Shown here: one piece after another, positions 44,560-56,070 of the stretch
Position numbering within the stretch: position 1 is the first letter of the stretch
Layout: each line of letters starts with the position of its first letter
DNA from: Diphasiastrum complanatum
Taxonomy: Eukaryota > Streptophyta > Lycopodiopsida > Lycopodiales > Lycopodiaceae
Direction: 5' to 3'
Assembly (NCBI GenBank): GCA_029204225.1
Contig: CM055107.1
Coordinates: 50,733,227 to 50,797,226, forward strand
Length of the DNA: 64,000 nt
Notes under the pieces: model-generated
Database searches by the model: none
Seen by the model: only the letters and a program-made list of their open reading frames with translations
What the model was told of the DNA's origin: nothing
Translations under genes and position numbers: made by a program

Positions 44560-44577
44560 TGGCGCCGTTGCCGGGGA
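44560..44577 (+). other. Primer binding site (tRNA-Asp)
   Basis: TGGCGCCGTTGCCGGGGA, one base after the LTR end, is complementary to the 3' end of plant tRNA-Asp(GUC), the primer used by many Athila/Tat elements. Confidence 0.93.
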
Positions 44578-45869
44578 TAGGTTTTCACTAACTAGTTTAG
44601 CTGCATTTTAGCTATTTTCTTGTTTTTTAGAGTAGTTTAGGTAGATTTTTGGGAGTTTAGAGTTAGTTTTCTGTTATTTTTTTGTGTTTGGACTGTTCAC
44701 AGCTAGCGGAGGAGGTGTGAGAGGGTAGAAGAGGCCTTGAACAACCTCTAAGGGCTTGAAACCCAAACCAATCAGCCAAAAAACCCAAAAAACACACCAA
44801 TTTGTATTTTGGAGGAAAAAAGAGCTTAAAATCTCATCAGATTTTTATATCTCCAGAATCAATGAGAATTAACCCTTGCATGACCGGCAGCGGCTCCAGG
44901 GTACTGTTCCAGACCTGCATAGAAGCCTACGAGAGTTAGTTCCAAGCAGATTGTAAAATTCAGAGAAAAATCATAAAAAATTCAAATAACCCTTGAAAAA
45001 ATCCAAAAAAATTCAAATCTTCATAAGAACTCTCGCAGAGCCCTCTGAAGTTCCATCTCAGTGAGACCAGGACACAGAGAAGCTTGCGAGAGTTAGTTTG
45101 ATATCTAAGTGCCTATGCGAGAGTTCCCAGTGAAAAAAAGATGGGAAAGTACCAGTGAACACTCAGACAGCAAAATTTTCAGTTCCAGTGGTCAAGAACT
45201 CTCGTAGAGGATTCTAAAGTTCCATCTCAGTGAGACCAAGACACAGAAGAGCTTGCGAGAGTTAGTCTGATTCCAGTGAGCAGAAAATTGGATTTAAGTG
45301 CTAAAAAATCACTAAAAAGTGAAGATCCAGCAAATCCTTCCAGTAAGAACTCTCGCAGACCCTCTCAATCAATTCATAATGGCAATTTACATCAGTGATG
45401 AAGCCTACGAGAGTTAGTGTGAAGATCTGGTGAAGATCAAGCCAAAAAAGTGGTTTTGAACCCTCGCAGATAGTGAAATCTTCACTTCTTTCAAGAGTTA
45501 ACTCTCGCAGAGAATTCTATAGTGAGATCTGACCCTGATCCAGCTACTGTGAACCTTGCGAGAGTTACTTCCCAGAGATATGAAAGATATCAAGTTTTTT
45601 ACCTGCAAAAATAGATAAAAAACTCTCGCACAGCCAACCCTTGCACAAGATAACCCTCGCAGACCAGATCAATGGAAAGATCTGCATCAGATCCAGCTAC
45701 TGTCAAAATCTCAGGTCAATCAGTGCAAGGAGTAAAAAGTTATCGAGGAAAAACCACCGTAAAAGGCCTAAAATTCACTTCCGACCGATCAGATCGATCA
45801 GATCCTTGAAAATCCAGACTGCATCCTACTGTATAAGCAAGATCCAATCACTTTGAAATCCACCATCGG
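44578..45869 (+). repeat. Retrotransposon leader with array of inverted short motifs
   Basis: Between 44928 and 45664 about thirteen copies of one motif occur in both orientations: AACTCTCGCAGA-type at about 45027, 45196, 45347, 45459, 45500, 45620 and 45651, and TGCGAGAGTTAG-type (or CTACGAGAGTTAG) at about 44928, 45084, 45114, 45253, 45404 and 45554. The order is mostly alternating, so neighbours can pair as hairpins. Two larger units of about 75 bp (45027-45101 and 45196-45271) are duplicates that each hold one forward and one reverse motif. No coding sequence. Position between PBS and gag is where packaging and dimerisation signals of LTR elements lie. Confidence 0.85.
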
Positions 45870-46612
45870 ATGAATCTGAGATCGAGACAATCAATAGCAC
45901 GAAGGATAGCAATTCAGGCACCACACCATCCCAGATTAGCAGTTGTGCAACAAGAGGCAGAACCGGAACCAACACCAATGGATCCAATGGGCCAACCCGT
46001 ACCTGTTGCTCCCTTGCAAGCAGTCCGGAGAGCACCACAAATGGAAATACCAAAATACGACGGATCATCAGATCCCATCCGATTCCTCCAGATCTACGAG
46101 CAAGCTTGTGAAATCTACGGCGAACGAACACCTGCGGAGAAGCTGATGCTATTCCCTATGTCCTTACTAGCAGTGGCTCAGGATTGGTTTTTCAACCTGT
46201 CAGAGGAAGAGAAATCTACCTGGGAAGCGGTGAAAGCGGCTCTCATTACGTGCTTTAAACCAAGAAAGTTTCTAGAAGACCCATTTCTCCTGCTGAGCAA
46301 AGTCAAGATGGGAAAATGAGAAAGGGTCTCGGACTATATTGAACGGGTCAAAAATCTACGATCCGAGTGCAGTGCAACCCTGACTCCCGATCATGCGGTG
46401 ATCATGTGGTTCCTAGCCGGATTACCACAAAGCATCAGAAGAGAACTGAAACGACGGGAGCAGTACGCTACTCTGCAAGAAGCTATGGAAGATGCCATCA
46501 GGGAAGAGGATGAGGGATCTGACGACGAATATCCTTCCACCCACACTCCTACTCTCTCGATCGCATCATCATCATCAAACGCATCCGCTCTATCCTTAGA
46601 ACTGTTCAGTTG
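45870..46612 (+). CDS. Gypsy gag (one stop)
   Basis: ATG 45870 starts MNLRSRQSIARRIAIQAP. Pro-rich residues 30-60 are followed by the retrotransposon gag domain (QMEIPKYDGSSDPIRFLQIY, then AEKLMLFPMSLLAVAQDWFF, then EEEKSTWEAVKAALITCFKP). A TGA at 46317 interrupts it, after which the frame continues (RVSDYIERVKNLRSEC, then WFLAGLPQSIRRELKRREQ) to a stop at 46611. No zinc knuckle precedes the stop. The end is Ser-rich and acidic. It is the best preserved gag of this group. Confidence 0.85.
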
Positions 46613-46626
46613 AAGCTAGCAGATCA

Positions 46627-46737
46627 GATTGGGAACACAAGTTGCATGCTATCCTGTGGGCATTCAAGACATCATATAAAGGAAGCACTGCTCAAACACC
46701 CTTCCAATTGGTATATGGTCAGGATGCTGTGATGCCA
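46627..46737 (+). pseudogene. Integrase C-terminal remnant
   Basis: Encodes RSDWEHKLHAILWAFKTSYK and GSTAQTPFQLVYGQDAVMP, the 'W....ALWA.RT..K..TG.TPF.LVYG' end of Gypsy integrase core. It directly follows gag and directly precedes the family X fragment, so pol is almost wholly deleted. Confidence 0.85.
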
Positions 46738-47515
46738 AACCACTCCATCAACAACCGCCACTTCTTCTTCCGTGCAACTCCCCACTCCGATTTCTGTTGT
46801 CGCCACCTCTCTTCCTGTTCCATCCACATCTGTTTCTGTCTCCATCCCCGTTTCTTCTGTTGATACCACTGCTACTTCTCTTCCAGTGTCCACTACTCCA
46901 TCCATCACCATCGCATCTTCCATCATTCCTGCCGTCGCCACCGTTGCTTCCATTCCATTCAATCCTTCTGATTCACAATTGTCCCCCGACACTCTGGCAT
47001 GGATACAAGTTGTCAAATTTTCACCCCCACGCCAGACACTTTCTGCTCCATCCTCACCTTCTTCCATACTCCACACCACCCTCCAATTTCTCTCTGTTCC
47101 TCCCATCCTCTCGTTCGGACAAACCGTCCTCACCCTTTTTTTCACAGTTATTTTAAAAACCCCACTCGCTTCGCCAACAAAGGTTGCCGAGGGCAACCAA
47201 CCGTTGCCTGATGATGCATTTGTCCAAACAATGTTTGTACCATTGCCAGATCGGGCTGATCCTACCGCCCAGATGACATCAGGTCCAATGAGAACCTAAT
47301 AGAAGATAATGACGACGGGATTCCACCAGTCGTCGGGGCCGATACAACACAAGCCCCTGCCAGTGCCAGTGTACCGGCTGCTCCCACGGACCTAACGACG
47401 ACGTACCAAACTCTGGAAAAATACATCCTGGATGCGGTAGCAGCCAAAGCTATTCTGGAAAGCAGGGTACTACACTTGGCGACAAATAATACACAGCTGC
47501 GAGCAGACCTCACCA
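46738..47515 (+). pseudogene. Family X extra ORF fragment in its native position
   Basis: DNA is collinear with 21888-22662 (Ser/Thr/Pro-rich middle to the start of the coiled coil), ending at 'gacctcaccaag', where it joins LTR sequence. 46772-47299 is open (175 codons, with DTLAWIQVVKFSPPRQ). One base change of frame near 47270 follows. Both N-terminal domain and C-terminal domain are deleted. Confidence 0.8.
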
Positions 47516-47998
47516 AGCATTTTATAAAAAGGCACCATTTGTACACTATTTTCATGCTTAATGAGAAGGAGGAAACTCTACCATTTTTTTGGAAGAGAAG
47601 CATCCTCATTTGCTATTCACTACTTGCTAATGCTCTTGATTGTGTTTTCCATTGCTTTCTATTTTCATGTTTATTGTTTGCCATAGTGAATGCTTTTCCA
47701 TTAGCAAGAATATAAGGAGCAATTGAACTAACCTCCACCCTCACTCTCTATCTCTCTCTCTTTCTCTCTTCTCTTCTAAATCTCTTCTTTTCTATCTCTT
47801 CCCTTCACCCAAATCATGATGAATGTTAGTGTAGAGGAGTAGAGTTAAAGGAGAGTAGTGTTAGTGGTGAATAGAGTTAAGGGAGAAAGTAGGAAACTAA
47901 CTAAAAGTAGCATCCATGCATAGTTAGGTACCTATCCAATGATCTAACCCTTGTTGACAGGCGGGAGGGCTATACTATGCGAGATCTTCGACCCTACA
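47516..47998 (+). repeat. 3' LTR of the Tat-type element, U3 missing
   Basis: Starts at 'cattttataaaaaggcacc', that is at the TATA box, and matches 44077-44558 to the end. It lacks the upstream ~345 bp of U3. It repeats TGACAGGCGGGA (47955-47966) and CTATACTAT (one base changed). Confidence 0.9.
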
Positions 47999-48903
47999 TC
48001 AGCTCGGATGGAGTTCAGATGCAACCGTTGGACACTACCAGCTGAATCACTCCTACAATCCTCCAGAGTGTATTCAGTCACTGTTGATCTACGTTCATAA
48101 AATTAATGCAGCATTCGACTTAGTTTCAACCAAATTGCGGAATTCAAATGAACAAGAAAAACTCCGCCATATGAAATATCAGCATAAGCATTCAACATTC
48201 AAGATCAGACACAACAAGAAAATAATCTATATTAATTTTTTCTGAATTTCTTCAAGCACTGCATGCGAATCCACGTAGTGCATTGGCGTGAAAGAAACGT
48301 GGTTTTCTCACGAGTAGTAGTCTTGCGTCACTAGCGGACAGTTGGATCTTCTAATCCTAGACAGAAATGTCTTCGTGCGCAGGCGGACATGTATTTTGTA
48401 TATCGTCTTGATTGCTTACTAGCATCAGACTTCTCCACTCTATGTATTCTGTTTTGATCTATATGTCAAGTATAATTGAGTAAGTACGGTCTCTCTGTGT
48501 AAATCTAAGATTAGAGTGATTAAGCATCCACAACTAACCAGAGAATTACAAGAGTGGTAGATTAGCCATGACCTAGGGAGTATCTGTTGACGTCATGTCA
48601 TCAGATCAGATTGATGTACTTCTGGGTACTTGCGTTATCTTTGGTGGTACTCCTTGGGGCATGAGCGCTAAACGGGTTTCGTTTACCTCGTCTGCCTTCT
48701 TCCATACTGGACCACAAAGGAATCTCGTTCGTGGATCTTTCGTGTTCGCGAACTGTTCGTCTTCATCTCCGTTGACTTTCGTGTTCGCGAAACTCTTCTT
48801 GTTTCATGTCTCCAGATGTTCGAGTTCGTGAACATCTTCGTCAGGCGAAGGGCTGAAAGCTAGCAAGGTTTTGTAATCAGAAACATTTTGTTTCTTCAGA
48901 GAG

Positions 48904-49728
48904 TATTTATCAAATGAAATGGTGCACTACTTATCATGATGTGGCGTGCACATCAGTTCACAACCAGCTACACTCCACAGCAGAATGGTAGCTGAGTGAA
49001 AGAACCGAACAATATTGGAAGTTGCATGATCCATGACTGTCAACGCTCAACTACCCAAGAATTTTTGGGTTGAAGCAATCTCTACAGCTTGCTATCTACA
49101 AAATTATTCTAGCACGAAGGTAGTCAATTCCAATACACCCTTTGAAGCTTACTACAACTATAAACCAAGTCTGAAATGTGTATTTGGATGCCTCTGCTAT
49201 GCTCAAATACTGTCTGATCTGAGATAGAAACTAGACCCAGTAAGCTATAAGTACATCTTTATCGGCTATTTAATGTCACATGAGGCTTATCACATTTATG
49301 ATATTGAGATAGGCCAGCTCTCAGTCAGTCACGACGCTGTATTACTTGAACACAAATTCCATGATTCTAAGTAGAAGTAGCCAATGCAGGAGTTTGTTAC
49401 AACAGCTCCATTCTCCATCGATAGGCATCGACAAACAAATATTCAAATGCAGAAGTTTGTCCCAATAGTCCCACGACTGTTCAACCACAAGCTGAAGCCA
49501 TCCTTGTCATCTACCCAGGCCTGAAACATCCACTCAAGCACCTGCGGTTCGAAGGTCTACAAGACAACGACAACAACCTGATCGTTTTGTCCCTCAAAAG
49601 TTCATCAGTCATGATGAACCTACCACTATTGTAGAAGCACTGTCAATGCCCAATGCAGACGAATGGAAAGCTGCCATGGATGCTGAGTACCATTCCTTGA
49701 TGAAGAACAAGATCTGGAGTCTCGTCAC
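48904..49728 (+). mobile_element. Copia integrase end and RT start (right part)
   Basis: Continues the Copia of 43360-43640 after the solo LTR: YLSNEM, a SYTPQQNG block, then LPKNFWVEAISTACYLQNYS, then NSNTPFEAYYNYKPSL, then VFGCLCYA. Next come a linker (RRSTRQRQQPDRFVPQKF) and the first RT residues (MPNADEWKAAMDAEYHSLMK, then NKIWSLV). Stops and frameshifts are present. It is cut at 49728 by the SINE-like units. Confidence 0.85.
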
Positions 49729-49739
49729 CTATATAGCAC

Positions 49740-50165
<426 letters not shown>

Positions 50166-50169
50166 TGCA

Positions 50170-50299
50170 CTTAGTTTCTCTTGACAAAGCAAAATTAAAA
50201 TCTTTTAAAGCCTTTATTCATAATCCAACAAGGTAAATTATAGTTGAAAAGTAAAATATGGTACTATAAAGCACCATAAAGCATAACCACTTTCAAGAC
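50170..50299. other. Short unassigned spacer
   Basis: Between the SINE-like unit and the inverted family X copy; no motif recognised. Confidence 0.4.
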
Positions 50300-51690
50300 G
50301 TCTGAGGTAGTGGCCCCGACGACCTATACAATGTCATCGTCATCGTCCTCTATGAGTTGCTCCGATGATCTCTTGTCATCAGGTGCGATGGGATCTGCAC
50401 GATCTAGTGATGAAATATAAATAGTCTGTACAAATGCGTCATTAAGCAACGGTCGGTCTCCCTCGGCAGTCTTTGATGGAGAAGTGGGTGGTGTGAGAGG
50501 AACAAAAGTGGAGACAGGAATGAGGACAACTTGTCCAAAAGAGAGAATGGAGGAAACAGAGGAAAACTGTAGGGTGGTGTGGAGGACAGAAGGAGAAGAT
50601 GGGGCTAAAGCGGCCTGGCGTGGCGGTGAAAAATTTATGACCTGCATCCATCCAGGGTGTCCGGAGACAACTGTCAATCAACATGATTGAACTGGAGAGG
50701 GACATCTGTGAAAGCAGAGGGGATGGAAGAAGCGATGGTAATGGAAGGGGTGGTAGAAGAAGGAATAGAAGTAGAAGGAGTATCTACAAAGGAGATGGGA
50801 ATGCAAACAGAAGCAACAGTTGTGGGTTGAATAGAAGAAAGAAAAATGAAAACAGAAACAGTGGTAGAGGGCTATAAAGAAGAGGAAGTGGCGGTGGTAG
50901 AAGCCAGAACTATTAATGGTGTGGTGGTGGTGGTGGTGGTGCAACGTCTGGTAGCAGGTGAAGACGAGGAGGGGGGGCAGTGCCACGCATTCTTTTGTTG
51001 GTCGTCGTGTCAATGACTGCAAATAAGACAAACATGGATGCGATGGATGGAGGATTAGCGTGTGGCATAGTGGATGATAAGATGCTGAAACGGCGGAACT
51101 CACGCACGTTCGTCTCGAAAAGTGCACAGGCAAAGTTACACAGTAGGGGGCCTGCGGCGATACGTTCACGAGCGTTTGGTTTGATGGAGATTGTTAGTTC
51201 GTGGATGAGAAAGACATGCCAATTGTATGGCACAATCGTGGGGCCAGGGAATCCCAAGAAGGACCCCAATTTGACTAAGCAGCTTGGATTGGATTCTGTC
51301 CTTGCGAAATGTTGAAACAACCAAACGTGACCGTTTGAATGGCTGGGTCCGTGATAGCCTCTATCAAGTTCCCGTTGTTAGTTTGGATTGGAATTTCAGG
51401 TGAAATCTGGGTTACAAAAGGCTTTATCAGGGCTTTCGCATGATGATGAGAGATGGGCTGGCATTCGCTGGACATAATGCCGACAGTGACCATCGAGTCC
51501 ACGTTAATTTGTACCTTGTACGTAGTACCCTGGTACAGGAAGCGAAAACGTGACTTCGGCGCGTCCCAGGTGGCGTAAGCATGAAGGGCGAGGCCCATGT
51601 TAATGTCAAAGCTGAAAAGCGCCGGGTAAAACCCCATTGCTTCAAGAAGTGGGCCAACAATTTGAAGCCATGGTTTGATCTCATCGTAGA
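50300..51690 (-). pseudogene. Family X extra ORF, inverted copy (N-terminal and middle parts)
   Basis: On the minus strand: YDEIKPWLQIVGPLLEAMGF (about 51690), then INMGLALHAYATWDAPKSRF, then TTYKVQINVDSMVTVGIMSS, and after a frame change TIVPYNWHVFLIHELTISIK and AAGPLLCNFACALFE. Next comes a Pro/Ser/Thr-rich stretch in shifted frames and, at 50677-50324, GWMQVINFSPPRQAALAPSS ending in an acidic EDDDDD block. Homology ends near 50300, before the coiled coil. Frame breaks differ from those at 21.0-23.2 kb, so each copy decayed independently. Confidence 0.75.
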
Positions 51691-51817
51691 ACTCTGAATT
51701 TTAAGTGGGTGGAAAAACTGTCAAGATCTTATTTCCTTGCAAAAATCAAACTTCGCAATTTTTTCTATAAAGGTCTTTATAAATTTACAGACTCATATTC
51801 TCTTTTGATTTGTCAAA

Positions 51818-53220
51818 ATGGATTCTGATTCTGATTATGAGGTGGAATTTGATTATCGATCTAAATGTGATGACCAATCATATTGTGATTATCAGTACGA
51901 GGAGCAAAATGACGGTATTTCAGATCAATATTATCAATATGGGGAGCACAATGACAATAATTCAGATCGATATGAGCAACACGACTCATATGGAGACTGT
52001 TTGAGTGATGATGAAAACTATTCTGACCAAAATAAAAACCATGAGCTACACCAGTCAAATCAATCTAATATTGATGGTGGTTTTTATAGTAGTGATAGTA
52101 ATGATGAGCTATATTCATGACAACCAAAACATCATCACAATTCACAAGGTGATGAGCACGCACTGTGGTACATGAGTTCTACGTGCCAACTTGAACAATC
52201 GTCATCTCCTGTGCAACGTTGCATACTGAATAGCACAATCAATAATGCCACTCCTCATACCCATTGTGGTTCATCATTACTATTGTTCAATGGACAATTG
52301 AGCCCTACTGAAGAATTGATGGAAGAACTGCAGGTTTCGAACCAACAAGGGAACATATTAAGTAAACTGCAGGCCACACAAGATCTGATAGTTGATATGT
52401 TGCAGAAAATGAAACAAGATCAGCAAGTTGACGAGGTGAAATGGGAAAGATTGTTTGCTAGCCTATCTGGTGGACAAGACAAAATTGTGGGAGCTGATCA
52501 AAGAGGTAATGAGCCATGTACATCGTTTCAACTACTGTCTCCATCACAAAATGTAATATCTTCTCAAGATGTCCGGAGAATTGAAATGGACAAGGGAAAA
52601 CAGGTATTACATAGTCATAATAGATATCCAGTTAGACTTGGAAATCACAAGGGAACGTCAGAACAACGAGCACAACAATCTATAGTAGCCAGAGGTGTGC
52701 CAACGAATGTTCATCAAAATGTTTAACAAAGAGGTGAAACTTCAAGGATCCAACATTTTGAGGATGATGAACAATCTGATAGTGGGAAGTCAAGACTCAA
52801 ATCAAGGAGAGCACATTGATATTGATCCCGAAGGAATAGTCAACATTGGAGATTTGCTACAATCATGCCTTGGGAATCAAAATGGTAGTGATCAACAGGA
52901 AATGTCTGGTATGGAAGATTCAATGCAGGAAACAAATTCAAGTGAATATGATGATTCTTCATCAAGATCATCAGAGGATGAACCAGAAGTGCAATTTGAT
53001 GAGGAAAAACAGTTACCAATGACGAAAAAGCCTATTCAACAGATGGATCAGCCAACTTCATCAACAACTCTTGATTCCCCATTGAATTCACGGGAAATGG
53101 ACAATCAACATTTATGCAGTGCTATGGAATGTAAAGAAGATCAGCAACATAAATGTAATTCCCAATTTGAATCGACCCAGAAACTTTCAGTTGCGTCCAC
53201 ACAACGAGATCGTCATTCTT
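51818..53220 (+). pseudogene. Gypsy (Tat-like) gag leader region, acidic
   Basis: ATG 51818 starts MDSDSDYEVEFDYRSKCDDQ. The first 100 residues are Asp/Tyr/Gln/Asn-rich. After a single TGA (52118) the same frame continues to 52726 (PTEELMEELQVSNQQGNILS, then LQKMKQDQQVDEVKWERLF). One frame change then leads into an acidic Ser-rich part (52695-53222, EYDDSSSRSSEDEPEVQFDE). An acidic 'SD.EYE' start is typical for gag of some plant Gypsy elements. No core gag domain was recognised, so the assignment rests on position upstream of family X and the 3' LTR. Confidence 0.45.
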
Positions 53221-55140
53221 GACTCGCCTTCTGCGTCACGACGTCATACTAGGCATACATCGTCAGCTGCGCTTCCACCCCCTATTGCTATTCGCACTAA
53301 ACTTCCTGTTCCCCCTGCCTCTGATGCTTCCCTCGTCTCTATTCTCACACAAGGACAGTCTATGACCATTGGGGCTACCATTCCCATCGTAGCTGCCCAG
53401 GCCACCTCACCCCCGCACACCGAAGCTATATCACCAAACACGCAATATTTCATGGATATGTTCGATGATTCTGATCCCCTTGGGGTCTCTGAAGTTTTTG
53501 AAATGCCCCAGAGCCCTGTTCCCTTTGAACTCCAATCCCCTGGAAGAGAATTCGAACAAATCCATGACACCACTGTCAGTGTTGAAGACTCAAGCCAGCA
53601 ACTTCAAGCTGAAGACAGCCCAGCCACACTTCGGATCGACCAAGCTGCGAAATCACCGAAGCAATTCGATGCCACCGTGCCTGAGGATTTTGAGGAAGAA
53701 GATATTTTTGAAAAAGAAGAAGTATCGGCATCTATTTCATGCCAACCAAGGATAGTACCATCAGGTCGTGTTGCCGTTACTGCCTCCACGACAGTAGATT
53801 CTGGTGATGCTCTCGGTTTGGTCTCAAGCCTTGCGCAAGTGATCCAATCTATGCTTGACAAGAAAAAAGAAATGGAGAGAGAATTTAAGATCTGGGATCG
53901 GAAAACACTCTCATCAGCCAGAAGATTGTCCAGCTGGATAGAGAATTGAAGATCACCAAGCAGCATGAAGACAAATCTGAAGCTGAAAAGAAGATGGCAC
54001 AGCAACAGGCTGATCGCTTCGAATGATACGTCAGCTCCCTGCAAAACGCCCTGACAACCGCATAGGATCAGGTGGACAAGGCTATGCAGGATGCCAAGCA
54101 ACAGGTGCAACTGCTAAAGGGTCAATTGCAGCTGGCGGAGCATGATCGCACACGTCTCCAAGGTGAATTGGATGCGACCACCCTTGCGTATCTTCAAACG
54201 CCAAAACCAGATCATCCGGTCACTCCGATGGAGATCGCATATTTGTTCAAGAAAGTGGAAATGGACAAAGTGGTCTTCAGGGATTCCAAGGCCGCTTTGA
54301 TAGCTTCAAAGGAGTAGCTTCAACTGAGTTGGCAAAGGCTAAAGAAACCATCAGCGCCTATGAAAAAGCAGCCACTCAAGTGTTGGAAGCCGGACCTCAA
54401 ATCCTCGTACCGGTCATGCTGCAATTCTCTCCTATGCGCCAAGAGGATGTACGAATGGATTCAGGCATGGACCAGGGGGGAGCTCCAAAAATACAAGAAC
54501 AACCGCTAGTTTTACCGGCAGTGCAACCTGGTCCATTCTCACCAAGTGTCACACCGCTATTCAGAAGGCCCATCAGCGTCGAGGAGATCCAGAATTTCTT
54601 AAAGCAATATCCGCATGAGTGCTCGGGTGGGGTGGATGGGTCCTTAAGTTCAAGACCTCCGAGATAGAGGCCGACAAAGAAGTGGACAAAATACCTACAT
54701 TGGGAGAGCAGCCGACATGGAGAATTAAAGTTTTTGAGAAAACTCCGGAATCAATCAGGAGTTATGTGGCCAGCCCTCGCCAATTGTGGGTAGATCCCTA
54801 TTATGTGCCAATGCCGAGAAGGAGTAAATGAAAAGATTTGGGATTGGCTATGGACAAGATCACAATCCATACGCCCAATTGGCCAATCATCCATCAACCC
54901 TACAACTAGACAATATCAGTAGATTTTCATCGGGCCTTACAAGCGTACCAATGAGAGTATGTCCACTCTCTAGATCCCACAGTGCGACAATCGACAATGT
55001 TTGCAAAAGATCTAACTCTGTTGGCATCAGTGGCAACCAGATGGGACGATTGTCTCCCTCCTCTGGCATTCGATCCAAATAAGCCGATGGCCTCAGAGAA
55101 TATCAAAGATCAATTGTCGTTGCTCGTCTATATTTTCGTG
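53221..55140 (+). pseudogene. Family X extra ORF (middle, coiled coil and C-terminal domain)
   Basis: Frame 53119-53949 has a Pro/Ser-rich start, acidic blocks (VPEDFEEEDIFEKEE) and the start of a coiled coil. Shifted frames continue it (IVQLDRELKITKQHEDKSEA, then DAKQQVQLLKGQLQLAEHD, then TPMEIAYLFKKVEMDKVVF). The C-terminal domain follows: SVEEIQNFLKQYPHECSGG, then ESIRSYVASPRQLWV, then MDKITIHTPNWPII, then LDPTVRQSTMFAKDL and TRWDDCLPPLAFDPNKPMAS. At least five frame changes or stops are present. The N-terminal domain is missing. Confidence 0.7.
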
Positions 55141-55366
55141 CAGCAATGATGGGAGGCTCCTGGGAGTCACGCTTCACATCTTGGACGATCTCAAAGTGGA
55201 TTGCAGGAGCCCATCGTTGTTTTTTGCCCCATAGTTTGGATTTTAATACTGTCCGACTCGTGTTTATAAAGAAGGTGCAGTACCATTTAATAAAGATTCG
55301 TCGCGAAGCTAATAAAAGTCCCCAATAACTGCATCTCACAGGTGTCATGGGATGCCCACCAGTTCT

Positions 55367-55375
55367 GGTGGGGGA
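55367..55375 (+). other. Polypurine tract before the 3' LTR
   Basis: GGTGGGGGA lies directly before the LTR-like sequence that starts at 55376 and about 230 bp after family X coding ends; position and composition fit a Gypsy PPT. Confidence 0.5.
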
Positions 55376-56070
55376 TACTATTGGAGGGTTTGCGGATCTT
55401 AAGGCAACCCTAACCCTAGTTAATAAGTGAGAGAGATTTGGCACCCTGCGTGTGTAAGTCCAATCCGATGATCACATAGTTATTTGATTAGTTACAAGTT
55501 AATAAAAGGACTTTAGGCCATTTTGCGGGACTTTTAATATCGCAGGGCCTAAATGTCAAGTTAGTGAATAAAGTTGGGTTTCCCTCCAATTTAGATGGTT
55601 CCCACTCTTTTTTAAATTTGAATAATTAGGGAGGCAGAAATGGACCAATAGGATTCAGAGGCTAGGGTCCTCCTCTCTACGATAAAAAGGGACTAACTCA
55701 AGTTCCTACACATGTTCATTTTCTCAATTCAATAAAACAGATTGGTTCTCTTCAGAAATGGATTGATGAATGTCCTTGCTCTCTATCACTTTTCCTCCAT
55801 CTCTCATGCTTTATTTGTGTTTTGCTAATTGTTAAATTTGATTGTTATTGAGATTGTATGTTATTATACTTTTTATGAGAGAGGAAGGGAGAGAGAGAAA
55901 GAGTAAGCTATCTTTGTTGTGGATGCGTAGTGTTAATGGATCGTAGTGATAATATATGTACTGTTAATGTTTAGGGTTAATGGATGTTAGAGTTAGATGT
56001 GAATCCTCCATTCATGTTGAAATATGAACTATACTATTGCTCTCATGGGAACGAACCTACGCGTGACAAC
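55376..56070 (+). repeat. Tat-type 3' LTR, related to the LTRs at 27275 and 43733
   Basis: Shares 'ctgcgtgtgtaag', 'ccaataggattcagaggc', 'gataaaaagggac' (TATA region) and a 'gggaacgaacctacgcgtga' end with the solo LTR at 27275-31425. The left end reads TACTATTGG where TG is expected, so it is mutated or mis-set. The right end is approximate. With 51818-55140 it forms a pol-less Tat-type element. Confidence 0.6.

Larger units (their letters stand above)
43733..47998 (+). mobile_element. Deleted Tat-type Gypsy element with tRNA-Asp PBS and family X ORF
   Basis: Flanked by identical TCAGC (43728-43732 and 47999-48003). Order: 5' LTR 43733-44558, PBS 44560-44577, leader with inverted motif array, gag 45870-46612, last part of integrase 46627-46737, family X ORF fragment 46738-47515, 5'-truncated 3' LTR 47516-47998. 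Protease, RT, RNase H and most of integrase are deleted. The PBS and sense 3' extra ORF place it in the Athila/Tat group. Confidence 0.92.
43641..48898 (+). mobile_element. Copia-type solo LTR (987 bp) split by a Tat-type element
   Basis: Starts TGATGAGAAG (43641) and ends TTTGTTTCTTCA (48898), flanked by GAGAG on both sides. Removing the nested element (43733-47998 and one TCAGC copy) leaves 987 bp. It contains TTCGCGAA and GTTCGCGAAC motifs near both ends, like the other Copia LTRs here. Flanking Copia integrase reads through in frame once the LTR is removed, which supports the boundaries. Confidence 0.85.

Noticed and set aside
44928-45664. CRISPR-like or satellite array
   Set aside because: Motifs are only about 12 bp, occur in both orientations with uneven spacing, and lie between the PBS and gag of a plant retrotransposon.
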